From Caldisericaceae bacterium (GTDB lineage Bacteria > Calditrichota > Calditrichia > Calditrichales > Calditrichaceae): 32,416 nt of DNA. The stretch spans positions 1 through 32,416 of the forward strand of contig JAGHBR010000127.1 of the NCBI GenBank assembly GCA_021160885.1. The letters are read 5' to 3'. The notes beneath the pieces are model-generated. The model had not been told where the DNA came from and did not search any database. It was given only the letters and a program-made list of their open reading frames with translations. The position numbers were made by a program, and so were the translations under genes. Below are positions 1-8,399 of this stretch, in pieces (positions within the stretch are counted from its first letter, which is position 1; every line of letters starts with the position of its first letter).

Positions 1-315
1 CGGGGCCCCGGGGTGGGGACCGTTCGGGAAAAGGGGGCCAGTGGTAATGCGTACCGCCTGGCCGGGCTGTACCGTTTCTTTAAACGGAACGCCTGTCCTG
101 CTTTCCCCGCAATTTGGAGTCGTACCGGCAGTTGTTTTAAATCAGAAAAACGCACAGCAAAGCCATCCATGGCACTGTCGGTAAAGCGCGGGGTCGGTTC
201 CACGGCGGTTAAATCCTCCGCCAGCGCTCGCCCGGTAGCTTCTTCTAAATCGAATGTTTCCACACGGCGTTGCGTACTGCCGGAGGAGTTGAACGGCCTG
301 ATCAACGCTAATCAT
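1..315 (-). pseudogene. moeA: MoeA-like molybdopterin molybdenumtransferase, N-terminal fragment, frame-disrupted, runs off window edge
   Basis: Manual minus-strand translation across frames: MISVDQAVQLLRQYATP / VETFDLEEATGRALAEDLTAVEPTPRFTDSAMDGFAVRFSDL / VPFKETVQPGQAVRITTG, which reads as a MoeA N-terminus (TDSAMDGFAVR, ITTG). Needs frame shifts near 261-270 and 85-95. Confidence 0.6.
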
Positions 316-916
316 TTGTTCAATAAAGCGCACTTCGATGGAATGATCACGCGCCAGTTTGGCCATTGGTACAATTTCATCTTCATTCAGGCCGCGTTGC
401 ACCACCATGTTCAATTTTAAAGATATCTGGCTTTTCAGCACCTGTTGCAATCCATTCCAGACTTTGGGAAAACCATTATGACGCGTAATTTTTTTCAAAC
501 TTAACAGGATTTAAAGTGTCCAACGAAATATTAATGCCATTCAGGTGGAAGGCTTCCAGATCAGATAAATAGTCGGCTAACAGCAAGCCATTGGTGGATA
601 AGTGAATCTTTAATTGCGGGCTGAGTTGTCTTAATTCTTGCAAAAAGGGAATTACTCCTTTGCGTATCAACGGTTCGCCTCCGGTGATGCGTACTTTTTT
701 CAGTCTGCTAGCCAGCATCAACTGAACAACACGCAAAATTTCTTCAAAGCGCATGATCTGTTCGTGTGCTAAAAATGGCACGCCTTCAGGCGGCATGCAG
801 TAGCTACACCGCAAATTGCAACGACCTGTAACGGCAATGCGCAGGTAATTTAGAGTCCGACCAAAGGGATCTATTAAAGCAGGAAATTGGGGGCATTTTG
901 TTTTAATATCATTCAT
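316..916 (-). pseudogene. moaA: MoaA-like radical SAM GTP 3',8-cyclase, N-terminal portion, one frameshift, C-terminus missing
   Basis: FGRTLNYLRIAVTGRCNLRCSYCMPPEGV (CxxxCxxC radical SAM motif), VRITGGEPLIR, ISLDTLNPVKFEK. The frame breaks at a 7-T run (489-495) and continues as ITRHNGFPKVWNGLQQ...LKLNMVVQRGLNEDEI...VRFIE in the 142..498 ORF. Confidence 0.75.
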
Positions 917-1137
917 TGCTCCTTTCTAAACACGGGAGGCAGAATCGTTTCCGATTCTACCCTACTCTCCAATCCGGAGAGGGGCTTTTAACCCTCGGCC
1001 GCGAGCCATATTCCTATTTTGGAACTTAGGCTCTTTGGCTTGGAGTAGTAGAGTATTTGTGATTAATTTCTATTTTAAAATATTAAATAATTTCACTTTA
1101 AACAACTTTTTTATGATGTTTGTGAACTTCACAATGT

Positions 1138-1917
1138 TTAAGTTTTATCTTTTAATTGTTTAAAGATAGCGGCTTTTATTTGATTAATCTGTTCTTCACT
1201 TAAAGCAGATGCCATCTTTTCTGATGCTTGATTAATTTGTATTGGCTCGCTCTGACATTTGCTAATTGAACCTGCCAGGCCATAGCGACTGCGCAGTTCC
1301 ATCAGTTGCTCGGTCACCTGTTCCGAAAGCACATTAACCCGCCCTAATTGCATGGCATTCCAGATTATGTGGGCCGTATGCTCCAGGGTTTCCATCTTAA
1401 AATAGGCGTTCATCAAATCAGAGCCAAAGGTCAATGCGCCGTGATTGGCAAGTAAAATGGCTTCTGAATGTTTCACATGGGGTCGAATTTTTTGCGGCAC
1501 TTCCTCTGTTGATGGCAGGCCAAATTCCGCAATGGGCACCGAACCTAAAAAAACAACCGCTTCAGGTAGTACGCAACGATCGAGAGAGATGCCGGCCACA
1601 GCAAAACTGGTGGCATAGGGCGGATGGGCATGTACCACGGCCTTGATGTCTGACCTTTGCCTGTAAATTTCTAAGTGCATTTTTACCTCGCTGGATGGCT
1701 TGTGTTTGGCGCTGCGTTCCAGTGGTTTGCCGTTCATATCCACTTTAACAATCATCTCCTCGGTCATAAAGCCTTTGCTCACGCCAGTAGCTGTGGTCAG
1801 AATTACATTATCTGACAGGCGCACCGAAATATTGCCGTCATTGGCAGCCACAAAGCCTTTTTGCCACAAACGTCTGCCGATTTCGATGATTTCTTTCTTT
1901 ATTTGCCAGATTTGCAT
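1138..1917 (-). CDS. class II aldolase (L-fuculose-phosphate aldolase-like) with a C-terminal extension
   Basis: NDGNISVRL, TGVSKG, KPSSEVKMHLEIYRQRSDIKAVVHAHPPYAT and LLANHGALTFG are typical of the AraD/FucA family. About 40 residues extend beyond the usual ~215 aa core. Confidence 0.88.
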   Translation of the reverse strand: MQIWQIKKEIIEIGRRLWQKGFVAANDGNISVRLSDNVILTTATGVSKGFMTEEMIVKVDMNGKPLERSAKHKPSSEVKMHLEIYRQRSDIKAVVHAHPPYATSFAVAGISLDRCVLPEAVVFLGSVPIAEFGLPSTEEVPQKIRPHVKHSEAILLANHGALTFGSDLMNAYFKMETLEHTAHIIWNAMQLGRVNVLSEQVTEQLMELRSRYGLAGSISKCQSEPIQINQASEKMASALSEEQINQIKAAIFKQLKDKT

Positions 1918-2194
1918 TTCCTTTTTTTCTCCCCTTTCATGAACGGAAAAACTACTCCATCACCCGTAAAAGTTTAGCAACATTATGGATTAGTCTTCTT
2001 AATTTAAATTTTAAAGTTGAATAAATAAAGAAAAAATTTTAGGCACTGAAACTCTTTAATCCGGTGTGGGTTGTCAGTTGAATTACTATTTACTGAATTT
2101 TAAGGCACGAAGAAAAACAATGCCGGTCAATTCATCAGTGGGCCCCCCATAATCAATGTTTAGCCCCGCTGTGAAAGAATGAAAAAACAAATTT

Positions 2195-2209
2195 GCAGGT
2201 TCCACCTGC
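2195..2209 (-). terminator. candidate weak intrinsic terminator downstream of fliO
   Basis: Minus strand GCAGGT-GGA-ACCTGC hairpin followed by AAATTTGTTTTTTC, just after the fliO stop. Confidence 0.5.
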
Positions 2210-2235
2210 TCATGACAACTTAAGTTTTAAGGCGC

Positions 2236-2736
2236 TTATTTCCCCTTACGCAGCTTTTCTAAAAAATTTCCAAAGGCAGGCAGGCTTGAAGGTATGCCGG
2301 ACTGTAGTTCCTGTTCACTTACAGGCCCTAATTTGTCAACCAGGTTAATGGCATGATCTGTCACACCCAACAAATATTTAGTTCCATTAATCGCCACAAT
2401 CCACAGGCTATGTTTTGAAGTCAGGTAATTTTTACTTAAAACAAGAATTTGTTCTTTTTTGTGTGGATTATTTCCGTATTGAAATTTTCGCATCAGACGC
2501 AGTGCAAAATAAAAAATCACCAGCAACGCAAATGTAAGTATCAACAGTTTAATGTAATGCCCGGTTAAGGAAGGCGTTTGATTAAACTGTTGCGCACACT
2601 GCCAAGAAGAATCGGACATTTGCGCGCTGGTGTCAGATAAAGCAGAATGCGTTTGTGCTGCACCCAAAGACACAAACGTAGCCATTAAACAAACAACCAA
2701 ATACAATTTCTGATAAGACAACACCCAACTCCTCAA
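2236..2736 (-). CDS. fliO: flagellar biosynthesis protein FliO
   Basis: Signal-like N-terminus, single TM (LLILTFALLVIFYFALRLMRKF), then ILVLSKNYLTSKHSLWIVAINGTKYLLGVTDHAINLVDKL; located after fliN. Confidence 0.75.
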   Translation of the reverse strand: MRSWVLSYQKLYLVVCLMATFVSLGAAQTHSALSDTSAQMSDSSWQCAQQFNQTPSLTGHYIKLLILTFALLVIFYFALRLMRKFQYGNNPHKKEQILVLSKNYLTSKHSLWIVAINGTKYLLGVTDHAINLVDKLGPVSEQELQSGIPSSLPAFGNFLEKLRKGK

Positions 2737-2749
2737 TATGATCGATGTT

Positions 2750-3649
2750 TCAGGCCAAAGTTTTCAATCGTTCTTTTGGACTCATCAACTGAGTGATGCG
2801 AACCCCAAATTTATCATCAATAACAACCACTTCACCTTCGGCAAACTTACGCCCATTTACTAAAATATCAAGTGGTTCGCCGGCCGATTTATTGAATTCG
2901 ATGATGGACCCCTTGCCCATCTTTAACAGTTCCGAAACCAGGATAGACTTACGATCCAATTCCACAGAAATTTCAAGATTAACATCTAAAAGCATTTCAA
3001 TATTGGGATTATTCTCGTAAACCTGTCCATTTCCACCTAAAGAGCCGAACTCTACCGGTTCTACCTGTACCTGATCCATTTCTTCTCCAACTGAAGGTTC
3101 TTCTTCCTGTCCCACAACCCAGGTATCGCTCCAAACCATATGTTGAATTTCAAAAGATTCGCTTTCTGAATCCAGCTTAAATTTTCCTTCAGCTACGTAA
3201 AAGCCATTAGCCCCCTGGTAAACATCTTTAGGCGATTCTGCCAGGCCGACCTGTACATTATCTACATGAAATCTTGAGCTGTCATCCGGAATGGCCATGC
3301 GGGCCTGGCCTAAAATTTGGTTAAAAATTTCTTTCAGACCATCCAGATGATTTTGGTCCACTTCTTCAGCCGGATCTTCACTAATCATCCAGGCATACGA
3401 GAGTAAAACAAAATTATCAGGAAAGAGAATCAAATGATGTAAGGAATGATTTCCCTTACCAGACTGGAACATCAGAGCAATTTTAGGGAAATCTATTCTG
3501 GACAGGCTTTGATTAATGTCATCACTTATTTGTACCTCTTCAACAATCATTACAGGACGCTGAAAAAGGTCAGACAGGCTTTTGGTCAAAACCTGCCGTA
3601 ACTCCTCTACCTGCTCTTTGTACTTTAAAATTAATTGATTCTCATTCAT
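2750..3649 (-). CDS. fliY: flagellar motor switch protein FliN/FliY, with CheC-like N-terminal domain
   Basis: C-terminal SpoA domain (LLDVNLEISVELDRKSILVSELLKMGKGSIIEFNKSAGEPLDILVNGRKFAEGEVVVIDDKFGVRITQL). N-terminal ~190 aa includes GLKEIFNQILGQA, resembling the CheC/FliY ExxN motif. Confidence 0.85.
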   Translation of the reverse strand: MNENQLILKYKEQVEELRQVLTKSLSDLFQRPVMIVEEVQISDDINQSLSRIDFPKIALMFQSGKGNHSLHHLILFPDNFVLLSYAWMISEDPAEEVDQNHLDGLKEIFNQILGQARMAIPDDSSRFHVDNVQVGLAESPKDVYQGANGFYVAEGKFKLDSESESFEIQHMVWSDTWVVGQEEEPSVGEEMDQVQVEPVEFGSLGGNGQVYENNPNIEMLLDVNLEISVELDRKSILVSELLKMGKGSIIEFNKSAGEPLDILVNGRKFAEGEVVVIDDKFGVRITQLMSPKERLKTLA

Positions 3650-4622
3650 CTTTTTCTCCTTTTACTATGGAATCTATTCGTACAGCCAGGCGCTTTTTAC
3701 GCAAACCAACCACACCATTAAAAGCGTGTTTATTATTTATTAATACGGGTAATAAGGCATCCGTCCGGTTTTCGAGCAAAATCACATCCCCCAATTGTAA
3801 TTCCAAAAAATCCCTGATCGAAAGGTGGGTTTTGCCCAACAAAACACTTAAATCAACCGGGGTGTGGTACAAATTTTCCTGGATTACAATTTTTTCTTCG
3901 GTGGTGGCTTCCTTGTTTCCAAACAGAATCTTTTCCTGCACATCAGGTGAAGATATTATGCTTGATACCCACATGTAGGGATAACAAATATTCATCAGGG
4001 TTGAATGGCCATGGATTTTAATTTCAAACGAAACCACAATCACCGGTTCTGAAGAAGGAACAATTTGAACAAACTCTGGATTGCTTTCATATCGTTCCGT
4101 TGAAGCGTCAAAGTGGGTGACAATTTCCCAATTTTTAACCACTTCCTCTAACAATCGGTCGATCACACGTTTCATTACTTTTTGTTCTATTACCGAAATA
4201 GGTCTGGCCTCATTTACCGGAGTGCCTGGTCCACCGAACAATCTTTCTACAATAAAGATGGCCAGCTGCGAATTCATTTCCAGTACAAATGGCGATGAGG
4301 GGTTTTCTGTTTTACACACATAAATGCAACTGGGCGGAGCAATAGACATTACAAACTCGGAATACATTATCTGATCAATGGCCAGCAAATTCATTTCCAC
4401 AATCATTCGCAGTTGTGCCGAGAGGAATACGCCAAAATTTCGGGCAAGTCCTTCATGAATGGTTTCTAACAAACGTAATTGTTCTTTGGAAACCAGATTA
4501 GGATGTTTAAAATCGTAAACGGTTACCTTTTGCTTGCCCTTATCTTCTTCCTCAAAAGAGGATTCAGTGCTAACATTGGCTAAAAGCGCATCAATTTCTT
4601 CCTGAGACAGGATCTTGGCCAT
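3642..4622 (-). CDS. fliM: flagellar motor switch protein FliM
   Basis: N-terminal CheY-binding peptide ILSQEEIDALL; FLSAQLR; C-terminal SpoA-like region. Confidence 0.95.
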   Translation of the reverse strand: MAKILSQEEIDALLANVSTESSFEEEDKGKQKVTVYDFKHPNLVSKEQLRLLETIHEGLARNFGVFLSAQLRMIVEMNLLAIDQIMYSEFVMSIAPPSCIYVCKTENPSSPFVLEMNSQLAIFIVERLFGGPGTPVNEARPISVIEQKVMKRVIDRLLEEVVKNWEIVTHFDASTERYESNPEFVQIVPSSEPVIVVSFEIKIHGHSTLMNICYPYMWVSSIISSPDVQEKILFGNKEATTEEKIVIQENLYHTPVDLSVLLGKTHLSIRDFLELQLGDVILLENRTDALLPVLINNKHAFNGVVGLRKKRLAVRIDSIVKGEKDE

Positions 4623-4634
4623 TGGCTTTCCTAC

Positions 4635-5129
4635 CTATTCTAAAACAAATCTTGTAAAATAAAGGTTTTGCACCAGAGGTTTTCCCAAAATTTTATTAAC
4701 CTGGTCAATCATTTCCTTTTTCATTAACTCGATATCTAATTTTACCGTCAATTCTTCAATTGTTTTTGAACGTAAATACAGAATATAAGAATCAACAATT
4801 TTAGGTTTAAACTTTTCGATTTCCTTTTTTGCATCTTCATCGGGTACTTCAAGCGCCACTTCAAAAACGGCGTAACGTCTGCCATAACTTCCTTTGGGAT
4901 TTATGGTTAAATTGTCAATAGTAACCAAAATGCCCGGTTCTTTTGACTCAGTTTTGGCAATTTCTTCTTTAGTAGAATTATTACTTGAAGCCGGACTAAA
5001 CCTTGGTAAAATTAAAAAATAAACCAGCACCACAGCTAACAGAATTTGGACAAAAAACAAAGAAATGATTAACCCCCATTTGGTTGGATTTTTGGCTTCT
5101 GGTGCTTTTTCTTCTGCCATCTTGCTCAC
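4635..5129 (-). CDS. fliL: flagellar basal body-associated protein FliL
   Basis: Single N-terminal TM followed by a FliL domain (RRYAVFEVALEVPDEDAKKEIEKFKPKIVDSYILYLRSKTIEEL); position between fliM and motB. Confidence 0.88.
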   Translation of the reverse strand: MSKMAEEKAPEAKNPTKWGLIISLFFVQILLAVVLVYFLILPRFSPASSNNSTKEEIAKTESKEPGILVTIDNLTINPKGSYGRRYAVFEVALEVPDEDAKKEIEKFKPKIVDSYILYLRSKTIEELTVKLDIELMKKEMIDQVNKILGKPLVQNLYFTRFVLE

Positions 5130-5137
5130 CCTTTCTT

Positions 5138-5848
5138 TTATTCATTAAACCTGATATAAATTTCAACGCGTCTGTTTTTGGCCCTGTTTTCCGGTGTAGT
5201 ATTGGGCACAAGCGGACGATATTCTCCGTACCCCACAGCTGCCAACCTTGAAGCGTCAATACCTTGGACGTAATGTAGATAGCGCACCACGCTTAAGGCC
5301 CTGGCCGCAGAGAGTTCCCAGTTGCTTGGATATTTTGCTGTATGGATGGGCACATTGTCGGTATGTCCCTCCACAAAAATTTGTTTAAAATCATCTTTCA
5401 CTACCTCGGCAACAGCCTTTAAAATAGGAAAGGCCGCAGGCTTTAATTCTGCCTTGCCCGGATCGAACAGAATATTATCTCCCAAACGAATATGAATTCC
5501 TGTGCCATCCATCTCCAGAGCAATTTGTGAAGCCATTTCTTCATTGGCCATCAATTCTTTTAATTTCCCAAACTTCTTTTCAACCTGTTCTTTTAAATCT
5601 TGCCTGCCCTGATTACTTGTCTGAATTTCATTGGTAATTGTATTTCTCATATTGTCCAGAATACCCAAAGCACCTTTCATGGAGCTAACCGCTCCTTTAA
5701 ACTTTTCCAGTTCAATGGTAGAATATGAAAGAATCATGATAAAAAATACCATTAATAAAGTTACCATATCGCTAAAAGTCGTCATCCATGCCGGCGCGCC
5801 CTTTTTGGGAGCATCTTCTTTTTTCTTCATGATCCTGCTACTCTTCAA
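5138..5848 (-). CDS. motB: flagellar stator protein MotB/PomB
   Basis: PAWMTTFSDMVTLLMVFFIMILSYS TM segment with conserved Asp; OmpA-like domain VEGHTDNVPI...NWELSAARALSVVRYL. Confidence 0.93.
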   Translation of the reverse strand: MKSSRIMKKKEDAPKKGAPAWMTTFSDMVTLLMVFFIMILSYSTIELEKFKGAVSSMKGALGILDNMRNTITNEIQTSNQGRQDLKEQVEKKFGKLKELMANEEMASQIALEMDGTGIHIRLGDNILFDPGKAELKPAAFPILKAVAEVVKDDFKQIFVEGHTDNVPIHTAKYPSNWELSAARALSVVRYLHYVQGIDASRLAAVGYGEYRPLVPNTTPENRAKNRRVEIYIRFNE

Positions 5849-6599
5849 AAATTCTTTGTTTTGGTGATAAAAAGTTCATCAGTTTGCGTTGAATAGTATT
5901 CGGATGTTCGCCAAATTGAATGGACAAAACGCCTTCAATAATCATTTCTTTAATCAACACCTCTTCTTCGGATCTGTTTTTTAATTTGCCCGCCAAAGGT
6001 ATAAAGACCAGGTTGGCCGCCAGAGCTCCGTAAAAAGTGGTAATCAAAGCGACAGCCATACCACCGCCAATTTGAGACGGATCATTCAAATTTTGCAACA
6101 TACCAATCAAACCGATCAGGGTACCAATCATTCCAAAAGCAGGGGCGTACTCCCCGAAGGCCGAGAAAATTTCCTGGCCTCTTTTGTGGCGTTCCATAAG
6201 GTAAGAAAGTTCTGTTTCCATGATACTACGAATCAGCTCCGGTTCTGTGCCATCCACTACCATTTCCATTCCGGAACGCAAGAAAGGGTCTTCGATTTGA
6301 CTTACCTCTTTATCTATAGCCAGTAAACCTTCTTTACGTGCTTTTTTAGAAAGCTCTACAATCTGGTTAATAAGCGCCACATTATCCGTCTTTTCGCTAA
6401 AAAAGGCTTTGCGAACAACATTAATTACACCAAGCACTTCTTTCAGCTGAAAGCTGATCAGAGTAGCTGCCGTTGCCCCGCCAAAAACGACCATCATCGA
6501 CGGCACATGGATAAAAATGGCGGCACTACCTCCCATAATAATGGTCAGCACAACCAGGGTTACGCCCGAAATAATTCCGATTATGGTTGCTAGATCCAC
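5838..6599 (-). CDS. motA: flagellar stator protein MotA/PomA
   Basis: MDLATIIGIISG...; APAFGMIGTLIGLIGML; GGGMAVALITTFYGALAANLVFIPLAGKL are MotA/ExbB family signatures. Confidence 0.93.
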   Translation of the reverse strand: MDLATIIGIISGVTLVVLTIIMGGSAAIFIHVPSMMVVFGGATAATLISFQLKEVLGVINVVRKAFFSEKTDNVALINQIVELSKKARKEGLLAIDKEVSQIEDPFLRSGMEMVVDGTEPELIRSIMETELSYLMERHKRGQEIFSAFGEYAPAFGMIGTLIGLIGMLQNLNDPSQIGGGMAVALITTFYGALAANLVFIPLAGKLKNRSEEEVLIKEMIIEGVLSIQFGEHPNTIQRKLMNFLSPKQRIFEE

Positions 6600-6653
6600 T
6601 TTTTACCCTCTCTAACTTTTCATTCCCCAACCTCAGGTAATAAGGTGAGTAAA

Positions 6654-6680
6654 GCAGATCGGGTTATCGACCCGATCTGC
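6654..6680 (-). terminator. perfect 11-bp hairpin in the flgE-motA gap (terminator or processing signal)
   Basis: GCAGATCGGGT-TATCG-ACCCGATCTGC; on the minus strand the 3' side is followed by only a short TTTA. Confidence 0.6.
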
Positions 6681-6694
6681 CAAATCTTAAAAGG

Positions 6695-8305
6695 TTATCG
6701 TTTTAAACGTATCAGTTCATCTAACATCTGATCCGCGGTTGTAATGACCCGTGCGCTGGCTTCAAAGCCGCGTTGTGTGGTGATCATATCAGTAAATTCC
6801 TTGGAAACATCTACGTTAGACATTTCCAGCGCACCGGACACAATAGATGTAATTGATTTATCATCCAGTTCAACAATCTGTTCAGCGCCGGAAGCCACAC
6901 TGGTCTGATACAATCCTTCACCCAATTGGATTAAACCGCCTTTGTTCGGCACCTGAGCCAGAGCGATTTTGGCCAAAGACATGTTTTCGCCATTGCTAAA
7001 GGTTCCGTTAATCACGCCTTTATTGTCAATAGTCAAACTTACCAGGCGCCCTACAGCGCGGCCGTCCTGTTCTTTTACGCTCAATGTCGAAAGCGAATCG
7101 AACTGAGTTAAGCCCATGCGGCCTTCACCGCTTTCCGAATGGAGATCAATGGTCATGATATCGGCCCCATTTTTTGGATCCAGTTGTAATTGCGTGTCGC
7201 CGTCATCAAAAGTGAAGGAAGTTAACATGCCAGCTTCATTAAATGTGGCGCGTCCGCTGCCACCGGCTAAAATCTTTTCGTCGCCTGTAGTTTTGGCCAC
7301 CCAGGTCCATTCGTTGGCTGTCGCGGCTTTAGTGAATTCCAAAATGACATTGTGGCTGGCGCCCAGGGAATCGTAAACCACCGCTGAAGCTTTAGCTTTT
7401 CCGGTTTCACCGGCAACCGTATTAACAAAATTGGCAATATCAATTCGACCGGTATTGGCAATGCCATTGGTCAGTCGGATGGTTGTTGAACTTTCACCCG
7501 CTTCCGTATCTGTCAGCACGATTTTCCCGTTTTCAATAGTGGCCGTTGCTCCGCTAAATGCGGCATTGATGGCATCCAATAAATCCTGAACCGTGTCACC
7601 TGCAGTGTACGTGTAGGTCGCAGTTACAGTGGAGCCATCAGGATTGGTTCCACTAATTTCAATGGTATCGCCTGCCACCAGCGGCGTGCTAACCTGATCC
7701 AGCGAATTTAAATCAGTAGTTGCATCGGCATTGGCCCCGCCAATGGTCAAAGCGCTTCCCAATGTCCAAACTTCATTGGTGGTTTTTAAACCAGCGTTCA
7801 AATTACCCGACAACCAGATGTTTTTAGTCTCTTTGGGCTCTGAAACCATGTTCATGTCAATGGAGATGTCGCTTAAATTTCCAGTTCCGAATCCGAGCGA
7901 TTTATTCTGATCGGTCATCATCCATCCCTGAACGGCCAGGCCACGATGGTTAACCAATTTGCCATCGGCATCAAAGAAGAACTGGCCGGCACGAGTCAGA
8001 ACGCGAACTTCGCCGGCATTAAGGACAAAAAACCCATCCCCTTCAATAGCCATATCTGTCAATACGCCTGTTTGTTCCAGACTGCCCTGAGAAAACAGAT
8101 TTTCAATAGAAGTTGTTTTCATGCCCAAACCAATTTGCATGGGATTGAGGTAAGTACCAATAGTCTGGCTTAACGCTTCAGAAAAATTCAAACGTCCGCC
8201 TTTAAAACCAACCGTATTGATATTAGCAATATTATTTCCGATTACGTCCATACGCATTTGATGGTTTCTTAAGCCTGAAACACCTGATAATAATGATCTC
8301 AACAT
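6695..8305 (-). CDS. flgE: flagellar hook protein FlgE
   Basis: MLRSLLSGVSGLRNHQMRMDVIGNNIANINTVGFKGGR; C-terminal MSNVDVSKEFTDMITTQRGFEASARVITTADQMLDELIRLKR. Confidence 0.95.
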   Translation of the reverse strand: MLRSLLSGVSGLRNHQMRMDVIGNNIANINTVGFKGGRLNFSEALSQTIGTYLNPMQIGLGMKTTSIENLFSQGSLEQTGVLTDMAIEGDGFFVLNAGEVRVLTRAGQFFFDADGKLVNHRGLAVQGWMMTDQNKSLGFGTGNLSDISIDMNMVSEPKETKNIWLSGNLNAGLKTTNEVWTLGSALTIGGANADATTDLNSLDQVSTPLVAGDTIEISGTNPDGSTVTATYTYTAGDTVQDLLDAINAAFSGATATIENGKIVLTDTEAGESSTTIRLTNGIANTGRIDIANFVNTVAGETGKAKASAVVYDSLGASHNVILEFTKAATANEWTWVAKTTGDEKILAGGSGRATFNEAGMLTSFTFDDGDTQLQLDPKNGADIMTIDLHSESGEGRMGLTQFDSLSTLSVKEQDGRAVGRLVSLTIDNKGVINGTFSNGENMSLAKIALAQVPNKGGLIQLGEGLYQTSVASGAEQIVELDDKSITSIVSGALEMSNVDVSKEFTDMITTQRGFEASARVITTADQMLDELIRLKR

Positions 8306-8355
8306 TTTAAGACCCTCCTTAGTTTAGTGGTTAATCCGCTTCAATCAGTCCGCGG

Positions 8356-8397
8356 ATCGAGGGCTCCCTGTTAAGGACCAGCCCTGCGATTTTTTTG
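8356..8397 (+). terminator. candidate plus-strand (antisense) intrinsic terminator in the gap upstream of flgE
   Basis: ATCGAGGGCT...AGCCCTgCGAT stem with one bulge, followed on the plus strand by TTTTTTTGTTTT. No plus-strand gene recognised. Confidence 0.4.
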
Positions 8398-8399
8398 TT

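Noticed and set aside
766-785. TGGCACG on the plus strand in moaA
   Set aside because: No -12 element at the right distance and no plus-strand gene downstream.
4996-5259. 87-aa minus-strand ORF overlapping fliL and motB
   Set aside because: Alternative frame of well-supported fliL/motB coding sequence.
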